This document shows positions 18,859 through 27,644 of a stretch of DNA of 53,941 nucleotides, piece by piece. The position numbers were made by a program, and so were the translations under genes. The notes beneath the pieces were generated by a model. The model was not told the origin of the DNA, did not search any database, and worked only from the letters and a program-made list of their open reading frames with translations. The DNA comes from an uncultured Holdemania sp. (GTDB lineage Bacteria; Bacillota_I; Bacilli_A; Erysipelotrichales; Erysipelotrichaceae): the NCBI GenBank assembly GCA_904395815.1, contig CAJFOC010000019.1, forward strand, positions 1 to 53,941. The letters run 5' to 3'. Each line of letters opens with the position of its first letter. Position 1 is the first letter of the stretch.

Positions 18859-20247
18859 TTACCACTTGCGGCGGCGAGGGTTCAGCGGCACATTCATGCC
18901 CCGCTTCGCTCCCATCAGCGCATTCATGTTCATCTTGCCGCCTTTCTGCATCCGCGCCATCTGTTTCATCATCTGCCGGGTTTTCTCAAACTGATTGATC
19001 AGCGCGTTCACCTCCTGAACGCTCGTTCCGCTGCCGGCCGCGATTCTTCTTTTGCGTGATGCGCGCAGAATCGACGGATCTTCCCGTTCTTCCCGGGTCA
19101 TGGACAGAATGATCGCCTTGGAACGGTTCATCTGCCGGGTGGTCTTCTCATCATCCATCTGGGAAGCAAACTGATTCAGACCCGGAATCAGCTTCATGAT
19201 GCTGCCCAGCGATCCCAGCTTCTGAACCTGTTCCAGCTGTTCCAGCATGTCCACCAGCGTGAACTGACCTTCCATCATCCGCCGGGCGCTCTTTTCCGAT
19301 TTTTCAAGATCCATCTTTTCCTGAGCCTGCTCTACCAGCGTCATGATATCGCCCATGCCCAGAATCCGGTCCGCCATCCGATCCGGATAGAAGACGTCGA
19401 GATCTTCCATTTTTTCACCCAGACCGACAAATTTGACCGGCACCTGCGTAATGGAACGCACCGACAGCACGCCGCCGCCGCGGGAATCTCCATCCAGCTT
19501 GGTCACAACCAGACCGGTGACATCCAGCCTCTGATGGAAAGCCTGAGCAACGTTGACGATGTCCTGACCGGTCATCGCATCCACCGTCAGCAGAATATCG
19601 TCAGGTCGGGCCAGTTCCTTGATCTGAGCCAGCTCCTCCATCAGCTCTTCATCGATATGAAGACGGCCAGCGGTATCGATCAGCACCGTATCCGCGCCGA
19701 TCTGCGCCGCATGCTCAAGTCCCTGCCTTACCGCTTCCAGCGCTGGGGTCTCCGTTCCCAAAGTAAATACTTCCGTATCCAGCTGCCGTCCCAGCGTCTG
19801 CAGCTGTTCAATGGCGGCCGGACGGATAACGTCCGCGGCAATCAGCATCGGCCGGCGGCCGTATTTCCGTTTCAGCAGCGATACAATTTTTCCTGCTGAA
19901 GTCGTTTTGCCGGTACCCTGAAGACCGACCATCATCACGACGGTCATCCCTGACTTTTTAAAATTCAGCGGTACTTCCTTTTCTCCCAGCAAAGTCACCA
20001 GCTCATCGTGAACAATTTTAACCACCATCTGCGAAGGATTCAGCGAAGTATACACTTCCTGACCTACCGCCTTTTCCTTGACCCGGGTTAGAAAATCCTT
20101 GACGATCCGGTAATTGACATCCGCTTCCAGCAGCGCCAGACGCACTTCCCGAAGCATGTCGTCCATGTTTTTCTCTGTCAGCCGGCCTTGGCCGCTGATA
20201 TTTTTAAACGCTTTGTTCAATCGTTCTGTCAATGATTCAAAAGCCAT
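18859..20247 (-). CDS. ffh: Signal recognition particle protein Ffh (SRP54)
   Basis: GTPase that with 4.5S/6S RNA targets nascent membrane proteins to FtsY/SecYEG. N domain, then G1 GLQGTGKTTSAGK, G3 DTAGRL, G4 TKLDGDSRGG, and a Met-rich M domain ending KGGKMNMNALMGAKRG. 462 residues from 20247 (AAGGAAG 6 bp upstream); 35 more in-frame codons upstream cross the promoter and are rejected. The ylxM gene usually found before ffh is missing. Confidence 0.96.
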   Translation of the reverse strand: MAFESLTERLNKAFKNISGQGRLTEKNMDDMLREVRLALLEADVNYRIVKDFLTRVKEKAVGQEVYTSLNPSQMVVKIVHDELVTLLGEKEVPLNFKKSGMTVVMMVGLQGTGKTTSAGKIVSLLKRKYGRRPMLIAADVIRPAAIEQLQTLGRQLDTEVFTLGTETPALEAVRQGLEHAAQIGADTVLIDTAGRLHIDEELMEELAQIKELARPDDILLTVDAMTGQDIVNVAQAFHQRLDVTGLVVTKLDGDSRGGGVLSVRSITQVPVKFVGLGEKMEDLDVFYPDRMADRILGMGDIMTLVEQAQEKMDLEKSEKSARRMMEGQFTLVDMLEQLEQVQKLGSLGSIMKLIPGLNQFASQMDDEKTTRQMNRSKAIILSMTREEREDPSILRASRKRRIAAGSGTSVQEVNALINQFEKTRQMMKQMARMQKGGKMNMNALMGAKRGMNVPLNPRRRKW

Positions 20248-20284
20248 CGTTTTCTTCCTTTCCACCGTTTCCGCTGTCCTGTTT

Positions 20285-20293
20285 ATTATATCA
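20285..20293 (-). promoter_or_regulatory. Extended -10 promoter candidate for ffh
   Basis: Minus strand TGA-TATAAT, a perfect extended -10, 38 bp before ffh. No good -35 at 16-18 bp. Confidence 0.5.
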
Positions 20294-20363
20294 GGAAAAC
20301 AGCCGCAAAACATCCTTTTCCCCGATTTTCCAGTGGAAACCATAAAAAACAACGGCGGCAGTG

Positions 20364-21452
20364 TCAGCCGCGGATCGGTAATTGGATATGAAATTCAATG
20401 CGCCGGCCCTGCGGCCGCGCTCCGATCTGTCCGCCATGCATTTCCACAATGTCGCGGGCAATGGCCAGTCCCAGCCCCGCCCCGCCAGTCTGCGCACTGC
20501 GGGCCGGATCCGCCCGGTAAAACTTTTCAAACAGCTGATCTGCCTGCGCCTGGCTCAGCTGAGGACCCTGATTGGCAAAAATCAGCCGGACCTGATCCTT
20601 TTCGCGATGCATTTCAATATCAATGTCTGTCTGCGGATCCGCGTAAGCCAGCGCGTTGCGCAGCAAATTGTCAAAAACCCGCGCCAGCTTGTCGCGATCC
20701 GCCGAAATGACAACCCCCTCATCCAGCCGCATCTGGCAGCGATTCTGCTTTTCCTCAAACAGCGGATAAAACTCATCGGTCAGCTGCTGAAGCATCATCG
20801 TCAGATTCACCGGTTCCCGACTCAGCGTCTGTTTCTGCAAGGCAAACCGGGTAATATCAAAGAATTCGTTGATCAGCGTCTCCAGCCGCCGGCTTTTGTC
20901 CAGCGCAATCTGAATGTACTTCTGCCTTAGCTCATCGCTGATCTGTTTTTCATCATTCAATAGCGACAGATATCCGATCACCGAGGTCAGCGGCGTTTTC
21001 AGATCATGTGCCAGATAAACGACCAGATCATCCCGTTTCTGCTGTTCCGCCGCTTCTTTCTGTTCCGTGCGCAGCGCTTCAAATTTAATGGAATTCAGCT
21101 GATCCTCTATTTCCTTGAAATCCGCCGGCAGGCTCACCAGCCCCTCATCCTTGTTGAAAACCTGATTGATGGAAGTAATCATCTGTTCCAGATAATCCGA
21201 TGTTTTGCGTATGGAAAGATAAACAACCAGCATGATGGCCGCCGCTCCGGCCAGAATCAGCAGAATCTCCTTGTTTCGAACACAGAAATAATACAGATCG
21301 CTGTCCAGAAAAAACACCAGATTGGCAAGAAAATCGTTCAAAATCCCATCGATCAGCATCAGTGCCAGCATCATCAGCATAATGGCGCCGATGATCTGCA
21401 CCGACAACATGAGAAACAGCCGGATCTTGAATCTTCTTAGACTATTTTTCAA
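20364..21452 (-). CDS. Membrane sensor histidine kinase
   Basis: Two-component sensor. Two membrane helices (about 12-34 and 62-82) flank only about 30 external residues, so it probably senses the membrane or a partner protein rather than a large ligand. DHp H-box LAHDLKTPLTSVIGYL, N-box LLRNALAYAD, and G-box GAGLGLAIARDIVEMHGG; resembles VanS/PhoR-type kinases. I place the start at a TTG (21450-21452, KNSLRRFKIRLF), overlapping the response-regulator stop; the next in-frame ATG upstream is well inside that gene. 362 residues. The TTG start is uncertain. Confidence 0.88.
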   Translation of the reverse strand: MKNSLRRFKIRLFLMLSVQIIGAIMLMMLALMLIDGILNDFLANLVFFLDSDLYYFCVRNKEILLILAGAAAIMLVVYLSIRKTSDYLEQMITSINQVFNKDEGLVSLPADFKEIEDQLNSIKFEALRTEQKEAAEQQKRDDLVVYLAHDLKTPLTSVIGYLSLLNDEKQISDELRQKYIQIALDKSRRLETLINEFFDITRFALQKQTLSREPVNLTMMLQQLTDEFYPLFEEKQNRCQMRLDEGVVISADRDKLARVFDNLLRNALAYADPQTDIDIEMHREKDQVRLIFANQGPQLSQAQADQLFEKFYRADPARSAQTGGAGLGLAIARDIVEMHGGQIGARPQGRRIEFHIQLPIRG

Positions 21453-22131
21453 TTTTATACCCCATTCCCCAGACCGTTTTGATAAACTTTGGATTCCGCG
21501 GCTGTTCATGCATTTTCTCACGAATTCTGCGAATGTGGACCATCACGGTGTTATTGGACTCAAAATACTTTTCCTTCCAGATGCTTTCAAACAGTTCCTG
21601 CGAGCTGATGACCTTGCCGCGGTTTTCGCAAAGCATCTGCAGAATGGCAAATTCTGTCGGCGTCAGATTCAGCTTTTCGCCATACAGACTGCATTCATGC
21701 GTGTTCTTATTCAGGATCAGTCCCTGAAAATCAATGACGCTGTCGTCCAGACGGCGGGAATTGTACTGCGTATAGCGCCGCAGCTGCGCCTTTACCCGGG
21801 CCGTCATCTCTACCGGATTGAACGGTTTGGTGATGTAATCGTCAGCCCCGATCGTCAGCCCGGTAATCTTGTCAATGTCTTCTGATTTGGCTGTCAGCAT
21901 GATCACCGGGTAATTATAATGGCTGCGGATTTCCTCACACAGACGAAATCCGCTGATATCCGGAAGCATGACATCGAGAATCGCCAGATCAAATCGCTGG
22001 CTGTGGATGTCTTCCAATGCTTCCGAACCGCTGAAGACAACCCGGGTCTGCAGACCTTCATTTTTCAGATATACCGAAATCAGCTGAGCAATCTCGGGAT
22101 CGTCGTCAACGATCAGAACCCTTTCGTTCAT
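21442..22131 (-). CDS. OmpR/PhoB-family response regulator
   Basis: Receiver domain (1-120) with acidic pair DDD near 10-12, phospho-acceptor in LAILDVMLPDISG and K in LTAKSED, followed by a winged-helix domain (LTPTEFAILQMLCENRGKVIS, NTVMVHIRRIREKM). 229 residues, VanR-like. Start at 22131, with GGGAGGG upstream; a 67-codon in-frame extension has no site and overlaps ssb. Partner of the adjacent kinase. Targets are unknown. Confidence 0.93.
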   Translation of the reverse strand: MNERVLIVDDDPEIAQLISVYLKNEGLQTRVVFSGSEALEDIHSQRFDLAILDVMLPDISGFRLCEEIRSHYNYPVIMLTAKSEDIDKITGLTIGADDYITKPFNPVEMTARVKAQLRRYTQYNSRRLDDSVIDFQGLILNKNTHECSLYGEKLNLTPTEFAILQMLCENRGKVISSQELFESIWKEKYFESNNTVMVHIRRIREKMHEQPRNPKFIKTVWGMGYKIEK

Positions 22132-22159
22132 CGACTGTTCCCTCCCGTTTCCGCTTTCA

Positions 22160-22188
22160 AGTATATCGTATTTCCGACAGAGCGACAA
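22160..22188 (-). promoter_or_regulatory. Promoter for the two-component system
   Basis: Minus strand TTGTCG (22183-22188), 17 bp, TATACT (22160-22165), between ssb and the response regulator. Confidence 0.55.
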
Positions 22189-22216
22189 TCGACAAATTCT
22201 TAAGAACTTCCAAAGC

Positions 22217-22576
22217 TCAGACGAACTCTTCCCGCAGCGCCCCAGCGGCAGATTGCGGCTTGACAGAGATAAAGGAAACTTTTTCCGCAACGATTTCCGC
22301 GTTGTAATAAACCTGTCCTTCCTTCGGCTCATAATTGTTCGCCTGCAGCCGTCCTTTCACCGCGATCACGCTGCCCGGAGTCAGAAGATCACAACAGGTC
22401 TCCGCAATTCCCCGCCACAAAACCACGCTGAACAGATCCTGATCATATTCGCCGTTGCTGTTGCGAAATCCGCGGTCCACCTCCAGCAGCATCGTCGCGA
22501 TTTTTGTTCCGGCGGAAGTAACCCGAATCTGCGGCACCTCTTTGACCTTGCCCACCAATACCGTAAAATTTAACAT
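22217..22576 (-). CDS. ssb: Divergent single-stranded DNA-binding protein
   Basis: OB-fold SSB: MLNFTVLVGKV, SAGTKIATMLLEV, DLFSVVLWRGIAETC, LTPGSVIAVKGRLQANNYEP. 119 residues. Unlike the replicative SSB it lacks a Gly/Gln-rich linker and the acidic DDDIPF-type tip, ending LREEFV; this suggests a secondary SSB (SsbB-like), possibly for competence or repair. It is not in the usual rpsF-ssb-rpsR context. Confidence 0.88.
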   Translation of the reverse strand: MLNFTVLVGKVKEVPQIRVTSAGTKIATMLLEVDRGFRNSNGEYDQDLFSVVLWRGIAETCCDLLTPGSVIAVKGRLQANNYEPKEGQVYYNAEIVAEKVSFISVKPQSAAGALREEFV

Positions 22577-22599
22577 GCGTTGTCCTCCTTGCTGCCCTC

Positions 22600-22628
22600 A
22601 TTATGACAAAACCGGCCCGTTTCGGCAA
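22600..22628 (-). promoter_or_regulatory. Promoter for ssb
   Basis: Minus strand TTGCCG (22623-22628), 17 bp, CATAAT (22600-22605) with extended TGT. Confidence 0.55.
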
Positions 22629-22686
22629 AATGGAATATTTGATGCGATAACGGACCGCAGCCGGCAGAAAAAAACGCAAATTTGCC

Positions 22687-22718
22687 AAAAGAAAAAGGAG
22701 AAGTCAAATTTTCTCCTT
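22687..22718 (-). terminator. Intrinsic terminator after ymfH
   Basis: Minus strand AAGGAGAA-AATTTGAC-TTCTCCTT then TTTCTTTT. Confidence 0.8.
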
Positions 22719-22737
22719 CTGTTCATTTTCTTTTCGT

Positions 22738-24027
22738 CTATTGTGACTGAGTTCGCGGCGGACAGATTTCCACCAGGCTGTGGTGGGAGAAATCCAGCGT
22801 CTGCCATGCCTGAAGGAGCGTCTGCTGAGTCAGTCCCTCGATCATATCCAGCGTATCAAAAAAGCTGACGCCGTTGAACTGATTGCGCACTACCGCCACC
22901 GCAATGTCCTCCATGTTGTTGAAAGTCCGCATCGCTTCGCCATAATAGCGGCGCTTCAGCAGATCCAGATTTTCAAAGCTGATCTGACCGCAGTGCTGCA
23001 GCTGCTGCTGAATGAACGCTTCAAACTGACGGGCATCCTCGCTTTCTCCGCAGAACATCAGCAGCGCGTAATCCTTACCCAGATCGATTTCATAGCTGAA
23101 ATAATCATTGATGATTTTTTCATCCAGCCAGGTCTGATATTCCGGATTCATCGTGCTGAAATGCGCTTCCAGAAGACACCGCAGCGCCCATTCCGTCCGT
23201 ACCCGCTCCAGCGCGCTGCCGCTGAAAGGCTTCAGTTTGTAGGCGACGCTGACCTTGCGCGAGGTGACATCCATCGCAATCACGGTATGCGTGCTGACCA
23301 CCTCGTCTGGTTCCGGCTGCAGATACCGGCTGAGCTTCCTCGCTTCCGGAAACGATTTGCGCCGCTGATTCTGCTCTACCCACTGCAGCAGCTGCTCAGG
23401 ATCCTGCGGACCGGCGACAATCAGCGTCATCCTTGAGGGATGATAATTCAGCGCGTAGCACTCCTGCAGCATCTGCCGGCTCGTCGCATTGACGCTCTGT
23501 TCATCCCCGCCGATATCCCGATTCAGCGGATGATGGTGATACAGCGCCTTGAACGTTTCAAAAATCAGCCGGCTGTCCGGTATCTGCAGATACATCTTCA
23601 GTTCCTGATTGATGATCCCTTTTTCCTTTTCTACCGATTCCTCGCTGATTTTCAGATCCTGTACAAAATCCAGCAGCAGATTCAGCGGTTCGTACAGATC
23701 CTGCCGGCTTGTCGTGAAATAATAACACGTTTCGTTATACGAGGTAAACGCATTGACATTCGCTCCCATTCGAGTGAAATCTTCCATCACGTCGCCCTCG
23801 TCGGACTCGAACAGTTTGTGTTCCAGAAAGTGAGCGATGCCGCTTGGAAACGTCACCTTCCGGCCGCTGTCGTCCTGCTGGCAAAAATCCAGAGCGCCAT
23901 AAGGCGTCGCAAACACCGCCGCTGAACTGACAAACTGTGGTTTATGCCAGAAAATCAGCTGCAATCCGTTATCCAGCGTATGCGTATACCACGTCTCATC
24001 AAAACGGGTATGAACTGTTTTCTTCAT
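22738..24027 (-). CDS. ymfH: M16 zinc peptidase, YmfH-type (active)
   Basis: Insulinase/processing-peptidase-family metalloprotease. Zinc motif HxxEH present as HFLEH in GIAHFLEHKLFE, with the distal Glu expected in the following ~75 residues (EKEKGIINQELKMY). 429 residues from 24027, GGAGG upstream. It overlaps the preceding inactive homologue by 29 bp; such pairs form heterodimers in which only one subunit binds zinc (family knowledge). Substrate unknown. No signal peptide, so cytoplasmic. Confidence 0.9.
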   Translation of the reverse strand: MKKTVHTRFDETWYTHTLDNGLQLIFWHKPQFVSSAAVFATPYGALDFCQQDDSGRKVTFPSGIAHFLEHKLFESDEGDVMEDFTRMGANVNAFTSYNETCYYFTTSRQDLYEPLNLLLDFVQDLKISEESVEKEKGIINQELKMYLQIPDSRLIFETFKALYHHHPLNRDIGGDEQSVNATSRQMLQECYALNYHPSRMTLIVAGPQDPEQLLQWVEQNQRRKSFPEARKLSRYLQPEPDEVVSTHTVIAMDVTSRKVSVAYKLKPFSGSALERVRTEWALRCLLEAHFSTMNPEYQTWLDEKIINDYFSYEIDLGKDYALLMFCGESEDARQFEAFIQQQLQHCGQISFENLDLLKRRYYGEAMRTFNNMEDIAVAVVRNQFNGVSFFDTLDMIEGLTQQTLLQAWQTLDFSHHSLVEICPPRTQSQ

Positions 24028-25282
24028 GGTCCCCCTCCTTCTGGCACAAAGCAAACACCGCCTTAAGCGACATCTGCGCAAACAAAGCCATGATCTTCTG
24101 CCGGCTGACCTGTCGGATCGCGGCGATCATCTGATCCAGCGTCTGATGACATCCCAGCAGAACGTTCTGGTATTCCCGGTTGATGACGGAATGCGGATCG
24201 TCCTGGGAAGCCTGCAGCGACTGGATCAGCATCGTCTTGCCCATTTCCAGCATTTCCTCATCGAAATCCCCGTCCGCCATCCGCTGACGCTGCTGTTCGA
24301 TCAGCGTCTGAACCTGCTGCAGCTGAGCCCGGTCAATGCCGGTGCTCACGCTCAGTACGCCGTCATAAGACAGGACGGAAGAATAAATCGAATAGCAGAG
24401 GCTGCGTTTTTCCCGCACCTGCTGAAACAGCATCGAAGTCGGCAGCTGACCGAAAATGCAGTTACCGGTACGCAGCGCCCAATAATCTTCGTCCCGCAAG
24501 GTAACCCCGGTTGGATACATCATCACCAAAGTCGTCTGATCCATTTCACGGCTTTCCCAGCCGCTCACTTTGTCCTGCCGCTGCAGCGCGTAGCAGCAAT
24601 CCACCATTCCCTGTCTGTCCGGCAATGGGAAATGCTCGCGCACACAGCGGATCACCTGATCCTGATCAGCCAGACCCTCAACAAAAATATCAAGCCGGTC
24701 ATGAAGGATCATGTCCTCATACGCCTCGCTGACCTGCTGCAGCGTGATTTTCTGCGCCTGTTCCATGTCCGGCAGCATGCCGATGCCCAACGGCTGTCCC
24801 TCGGCCAGAAGCTGCCCACAGCGCGCGGCGGCGTAGGAAGAAGGATTGTCATGGCGGCGCTGAATCATCGCTTTCAGATTGATCATCGCCTCATCATAAA
24901 CCGCCGAAGACAAAAGTCCGTTTTCTTTTAACGGATGCAGCAGAAACTGCGACGCCAGCGCGATCTGCCGTTTCAGCAGCTCACCGCCGACATATTTCTC
25001 ATTCAGCGCCCGAATACGGAATTCCAGCACCTGCGCGCGGCCGCAGGTTGTCGTCCGGCATGAAGCCGAAGCGCCATACAATCCGTCCAGACAGCGCGAA
25101 ACCTCCTGTTTGGTTGGATATTTTTCACACCGGTCCGCCAGCATCAGCGCCAGCAGCGTCCGGATCCCGTTATCCGGTTCCTTCAGTTCGTGAATAAATC
25201 GGAAAGAAATCAGAACATCCTTGAACTTCCCGGTTTCCAACAGATGAAGTTCAATGTTGGAACCCAACGTTTCTGTTTTCAT
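23999..25282 (-). CDS. ymfF: M16-family peptidase homologue, YmfF-type (inactive)
   Basis: 427 residues with the M16 fold (LLALMLADRCEKYPTKQEV, RSLCYSIYSSVLSYDGVLSVSTGI) but no HxxEH motif; where zinc ligands should be (near residues 45-55) there is ADRCEKYP. Matches B. subtilis YmfF, described as an inactive metalloprotease, with YmfH directly downstream as here. Probably the non-catalytic half of a heterodimer (inference). Divergent from pncA, with AGGAGG before the ATG. Confidence 0.88.
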   Translation of the reverse strand: MKTETLGSNIELHLLETGKFKDVLISFRFIHELKEPDNGIRTLLALMLADRCEKYPTKQEVSRCLDGLYGASASCRTTTCGRAQVLEFRIRALNEKYVGGELLKRQIALASQFLLHPLKENGLLSSAVYDEAMINLKAMIQRRHDNPSSYAAARCGQLLAEGQPLGIGMLPDMEQAQKITLQQVSEAYEDMILHDRLDIFVEGLADQDQVIRCVREHFPLPDRQGMVDCCYALQRQDKVSGWESREMDQTTLVMMYPTGVTLRDEDYWALRTGNCIFGQLPTSMLFQQVREKRSLCYSIYSSVLSYDGVLSVSTGIDRAQLQQVQTLIEQQRQRMADGDFDEEMLEMGKTMLIQSLQASQDDPHSVINREYQNVLLGCHQTLDQMIAAIRQVSRQKIMALFAQMSLKAVFALCQKEGDHEENSSYPF

Positions 25283-25304
25283 GATCGTTCCTCCTCTGGT
25301 TCAT

Positions 25305-25310
25305 AGTATA
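25305..25310 (-). promoter_or_regulatory. Weak promoter candidate for ymfF-ymfH
   Basis: Minus strand TATACT about 22 bp before the ymfF ATG; no convincing -35. Confidence 0.3.
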
Positions 25311-25387
25311 TCCCACATTCAACCGGAAAAACAGAAAATCTTTGCGAATCCCCTTCCGTCTTTTTTCACCGGCCCCCAACAAGATGT

Positions 25388-25415
25388 TTGAAATCAGCGT
25401 TTTTTTTGCTATGAT
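25388..25415 (+). promoter_or_regulatory. Promoter for pncA-pncB
   Basis: TTGAAA (25388-25393), 16 bp including an eight-T run, TATGAT (25410-25415) with extended TGC. About 30 bp before pncA. Confidence 0.7.
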
Positions 25416-25445
25416 AGAAAACAAGAAAAAGAAAAGAGGAACGAC

Positions 25446-26051
25446 ATGGAAACGGAACTTTTTCTGCGTGAACAGGAAGATCAGTCGCTGCTGGTCATCG
25501 TGGACATGATCCAGGGTTTTGTCTGCCACGGCGCGCTGGCCGATCCCCGCATTCACGCGATTACCCCCAAACTGCTGAGCACAATCAACGAATATGAAAA
25601 ACGCCGCTTTCCGATCATCGCCTTCCGCGATGTCCATCCGGCCACGGCCCGGGAATTTGCCAGCTTTCCTGCGCATTGCGTGGAAGGCAGCGAGGAATGC
25701 GAGCTGATCGAAGAACTGAAGCCGTTGTCCGGCCACTGGTTCGATCTGAAAAAGAACTCGACCAACGGCTTTTTCCAGCCGGACTTTCTGCCTCTGTTTC
25801 AGAGTTTTTCTTCCCTGCGTTCGGTGCTGATCACCGGCTGCTGCACGGATATCTGCGTGCTGCAGTTTGCGCTGTCGCTGAAAGCCTATCTGAACCAGAA
25901 CGATCTGGATATTGAAGTATTGGTCGCCGCCGATCAGGTCGCCACCTACGACTCCCCGATCCATCCGGCAAACGACTATCACAACTGGGCGCTGAAACTG
26001 ATGGCCAACGCCGGAATCCGCATTCTGAACAGCTGTCAATGGGAGGACTGA
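25446..26051 (+). CDS. pncA: Nicotinamidase / isochorismatase-family hydrolase
   Basis: Hydrolyses nicotinamide to nicotinate for NAD salvage. Catalytic triad visible: D20 (LVIVDMIQGF), K103 (DLKKNSTNGF) and C137 (GCCTDICVLQ); metal ligands D62 and H64 (RDVHP) and H78 (FPAHCV). 201 residues. pncB begins 3 bp after its stop, which argues strongly for nicotinamidase rather than another isochorismatase-like hydrolase. Confidence 0.93.
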   Translation: METELFLREQEDQSLLVIVDMIQGFVCHGALADPRIHAITPKLLSTINEYEKRRFPIIAFRDVHPATAREFASFPAHCVEGSEECELIEELKPLSGHWFDLKKNSTNGFFQPDFLPLFQSFSSLRSVLITGCCTDICVLQFALSLKAYLNQNDLDIEVLVAADQVATYDSPIHPANDYHNWALKLMANAGIRILNSCQWED

Positions 26052-26054
26052 ACG

Positions 26055-27497
26055 ATGAACCCGAATGAACTGATGCTGCTGACCGATTTTTATGAATACA
26101 CGATGTCCTACGCCTACTTCAAGGAAAACAAACATGAGGAAATCGGTTATTTTGACATGTTTGTGCGCAAAATTCCCGACGGCGGAGGATACCTGATCGC
26201 CAATGGACTGCACCGCTTTATCGAATTTATTCAGGATTTTCATTTTACAGATGCTCAGATCGATTATCTGCGCAGCACCGGTTACTTTGACGAAGACTTT
26301 CTGACCTATCTGAAGAATCTGAAGATGGATATCGATGTCTGGGCCGTTCCGGAAGGCACGCCGGTGTTCGCCAACGAGCCGCTGGTCACCATCCGCGGCA
26401 AGCTGATCCAGGCGCAGATTGTCGAAACGATCCTTCTTGTCTTTATCAATTACTCCACCCTGGTCACCACCAAGGCCAGCCGGATTGTCGCCGCTTCCCG
26501 CGGCCGGGCCGTGCTGGAATTCGGCAGCCGCCGGGCGCATGGAATCGATGCCGCAACGGAAGGAGCGCGGGCCTGCTACATTGCCGGTGCCCGCGGAACA
26601 GCCTGCACGCTGGCCGGTCAGAAATATGCCGTACCGGTTTCCGGCACCGTAGCGCACAGCTACATTCAGCTGCACGACAGCGAATACGAAGCCTTCCTGC
26701 AATACGCCCGGGTTTCTCCGGATAACTGCGTTCTGCTGGTCGATACCTACGACACGCTGCATTCCGGCATTCCCAATGCGATCCGCGTCGCCAAGGAATA
26801 CCTGATCCCTCATGGCTACCGCCTCAAAGGAATCCGTATCGACAGCGGCGACCTCGCCTATCTTTCCAAAAAAGCCAGAAAAATGCTGGATGCCGAAGGT
26901 CTGACCGATACGCAGATCGTGGTTTCCAACAGTCTCGACGAATTTCTGATCGACGATCTGATCATGCAGGGAGCCCGCATTGACAGCTTCGGCGTCGGTG
27001 AAAACATGATCACCGCCAAAAGCACGCCGGTACTGGGCGGCGTCTACAAAGTCTGCGCTCATGAACGTGACGGCGTGATCATCCCCAAAATCAAGATCAG
27101 CGGCAACGTTGAAAAGCTGACGAATCCCGGCTTCAAAAAAATCGTCCGTTTCTATGATAATGACGACGGCAAGGCCATCGGCGATGTACTGGCATTGCGG
27201 GATGAGGTAATCGATGAACACGAATACCTGCTGTTTGATCCGCAAGCGCCATGGAAACAGAAACGCATCCGGAATTACACTGTCCGTGAGCTGCAGGTTC
27301 CGATCTTTATCGGCGGTCAGCTTGTCTATGACGTTCCTTCCACCGAACAGGTCAAACGCTATTGTCAGCAGCAGATGGATACGCTGTGGGATGAAGTCAA
27401 ACGACTGCGTTATCCGCATCGCTACTATGTCGACTATTCTCAGACGCTGTATGATCTGAAGCAGAAGCTGATCGAAGAAAATACCATGAAAATATAA
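26055..27497 (+). CDS. pncB: Nicotinate phosphoribosyltransferase
   Basis: Makes nicotinate mononucleotide from nicotinate and PRPP, the step after PncA. Motifs LMLLTDFYEYTMSYAYF (7-23), FGSRRAHGIDAA (phosphate/nicotinate region), RIDSGDLAYLSKKARK and FGVGENMITA. 480 residues, the typical Firmicutes length. GGGAGG upstream. Ends in a strong terminator, giving a two-gene NAD-salvage operon. Confidence 0.96.
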   Translation: MNPNELMLLTDFYEYTMSYAYFKENKHEEIGYFDMFVRKIPDGGGYLIANGLHRFIEFIQDFHFTDAQIDYLRSTGYFDEDFLTYLKNLKMDIDVWAVPEGTPVFANEPLVTIRGKLIQAQIVETILLVFINYSTLVTTKASRIVAASRGRAVLEFGSRRAHGIDAATEGARACYIAGARGTACTLAGQKYAVPVSGTVAHSYIQLHDSEYEAFLQYARVSPDNCVLLVDTYDTLHSGIPNAIRVAKEYLIPHGYRLKGIRIDSGDLAYLSKKARKMLDAEGLTDTQIVVSNSLDEFLIDDLIMQGARIDSFGVGENMITAKSTPVLGGVYKVCAHERDGVIIPKIKISGNVEKLTNPGFKKIVRFYDNDDGKAIGDVLALRDEVIDEHEYLLFDPQAPWKQKRIRNYTVRELQVPIFIGGQLVYDVPSTEQVKRYCQQQMDTLWDEVKRLRYPHRYYVDYSQTLYDLKQKLIEENTMKI

Positions 27498-27503
27498 AAC
27501 CGC

Positions 27504-27542
27504 TTCTCCCTGTTCTTTGCGATACAGGGAGAATGTTTTTTT
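27504..27542 (+). terminator. Intrinsic terminator after pncB
   Basis: TTCTCCCTGT and ACAGGGAGAA form a ten-pair stem, followed by TG and seven T. Confidence 0.9.
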
Positions 27543-27569
27543 ATCCGCCCTTCAGCGGCATGACCATCA

Positions 27570-27601
27570 CAAAAGCCCGGACAGCGACAATCTGTCCGGG
27601 C
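27570..27601 (-). terminator. Intrinsic terminator after nupQ
   Basis: Minus strand GCCCGGACAG-ATTGTCG-CTGTCCGGGC followed by TTTTGTG. Convergent with the pncB terminator, about 28 bp apart. Confidence 0.8.
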
Positions 27602-27644
27602 CTGGATCTGATAAAGGAAAGCGTTTCCGGCAAGCCGTGTTTTT

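Noticed and set aside
25283-25445. Riboswitch before pncA or ymfF
   Set aside because: The leader is only about 25-30 nt on either side from the predicted starts, too short for an NAD-type or other riboswitch.
25251-27419. 722-codon open frame on the minus strand opposite pncA-pncB
   Set aside because: It is the mirror of two well-identified plus-strand genes, has His/Asp/Gly/Gln-biased shadow composition and no family match; GC-rich third positions keep the antisense frame open.
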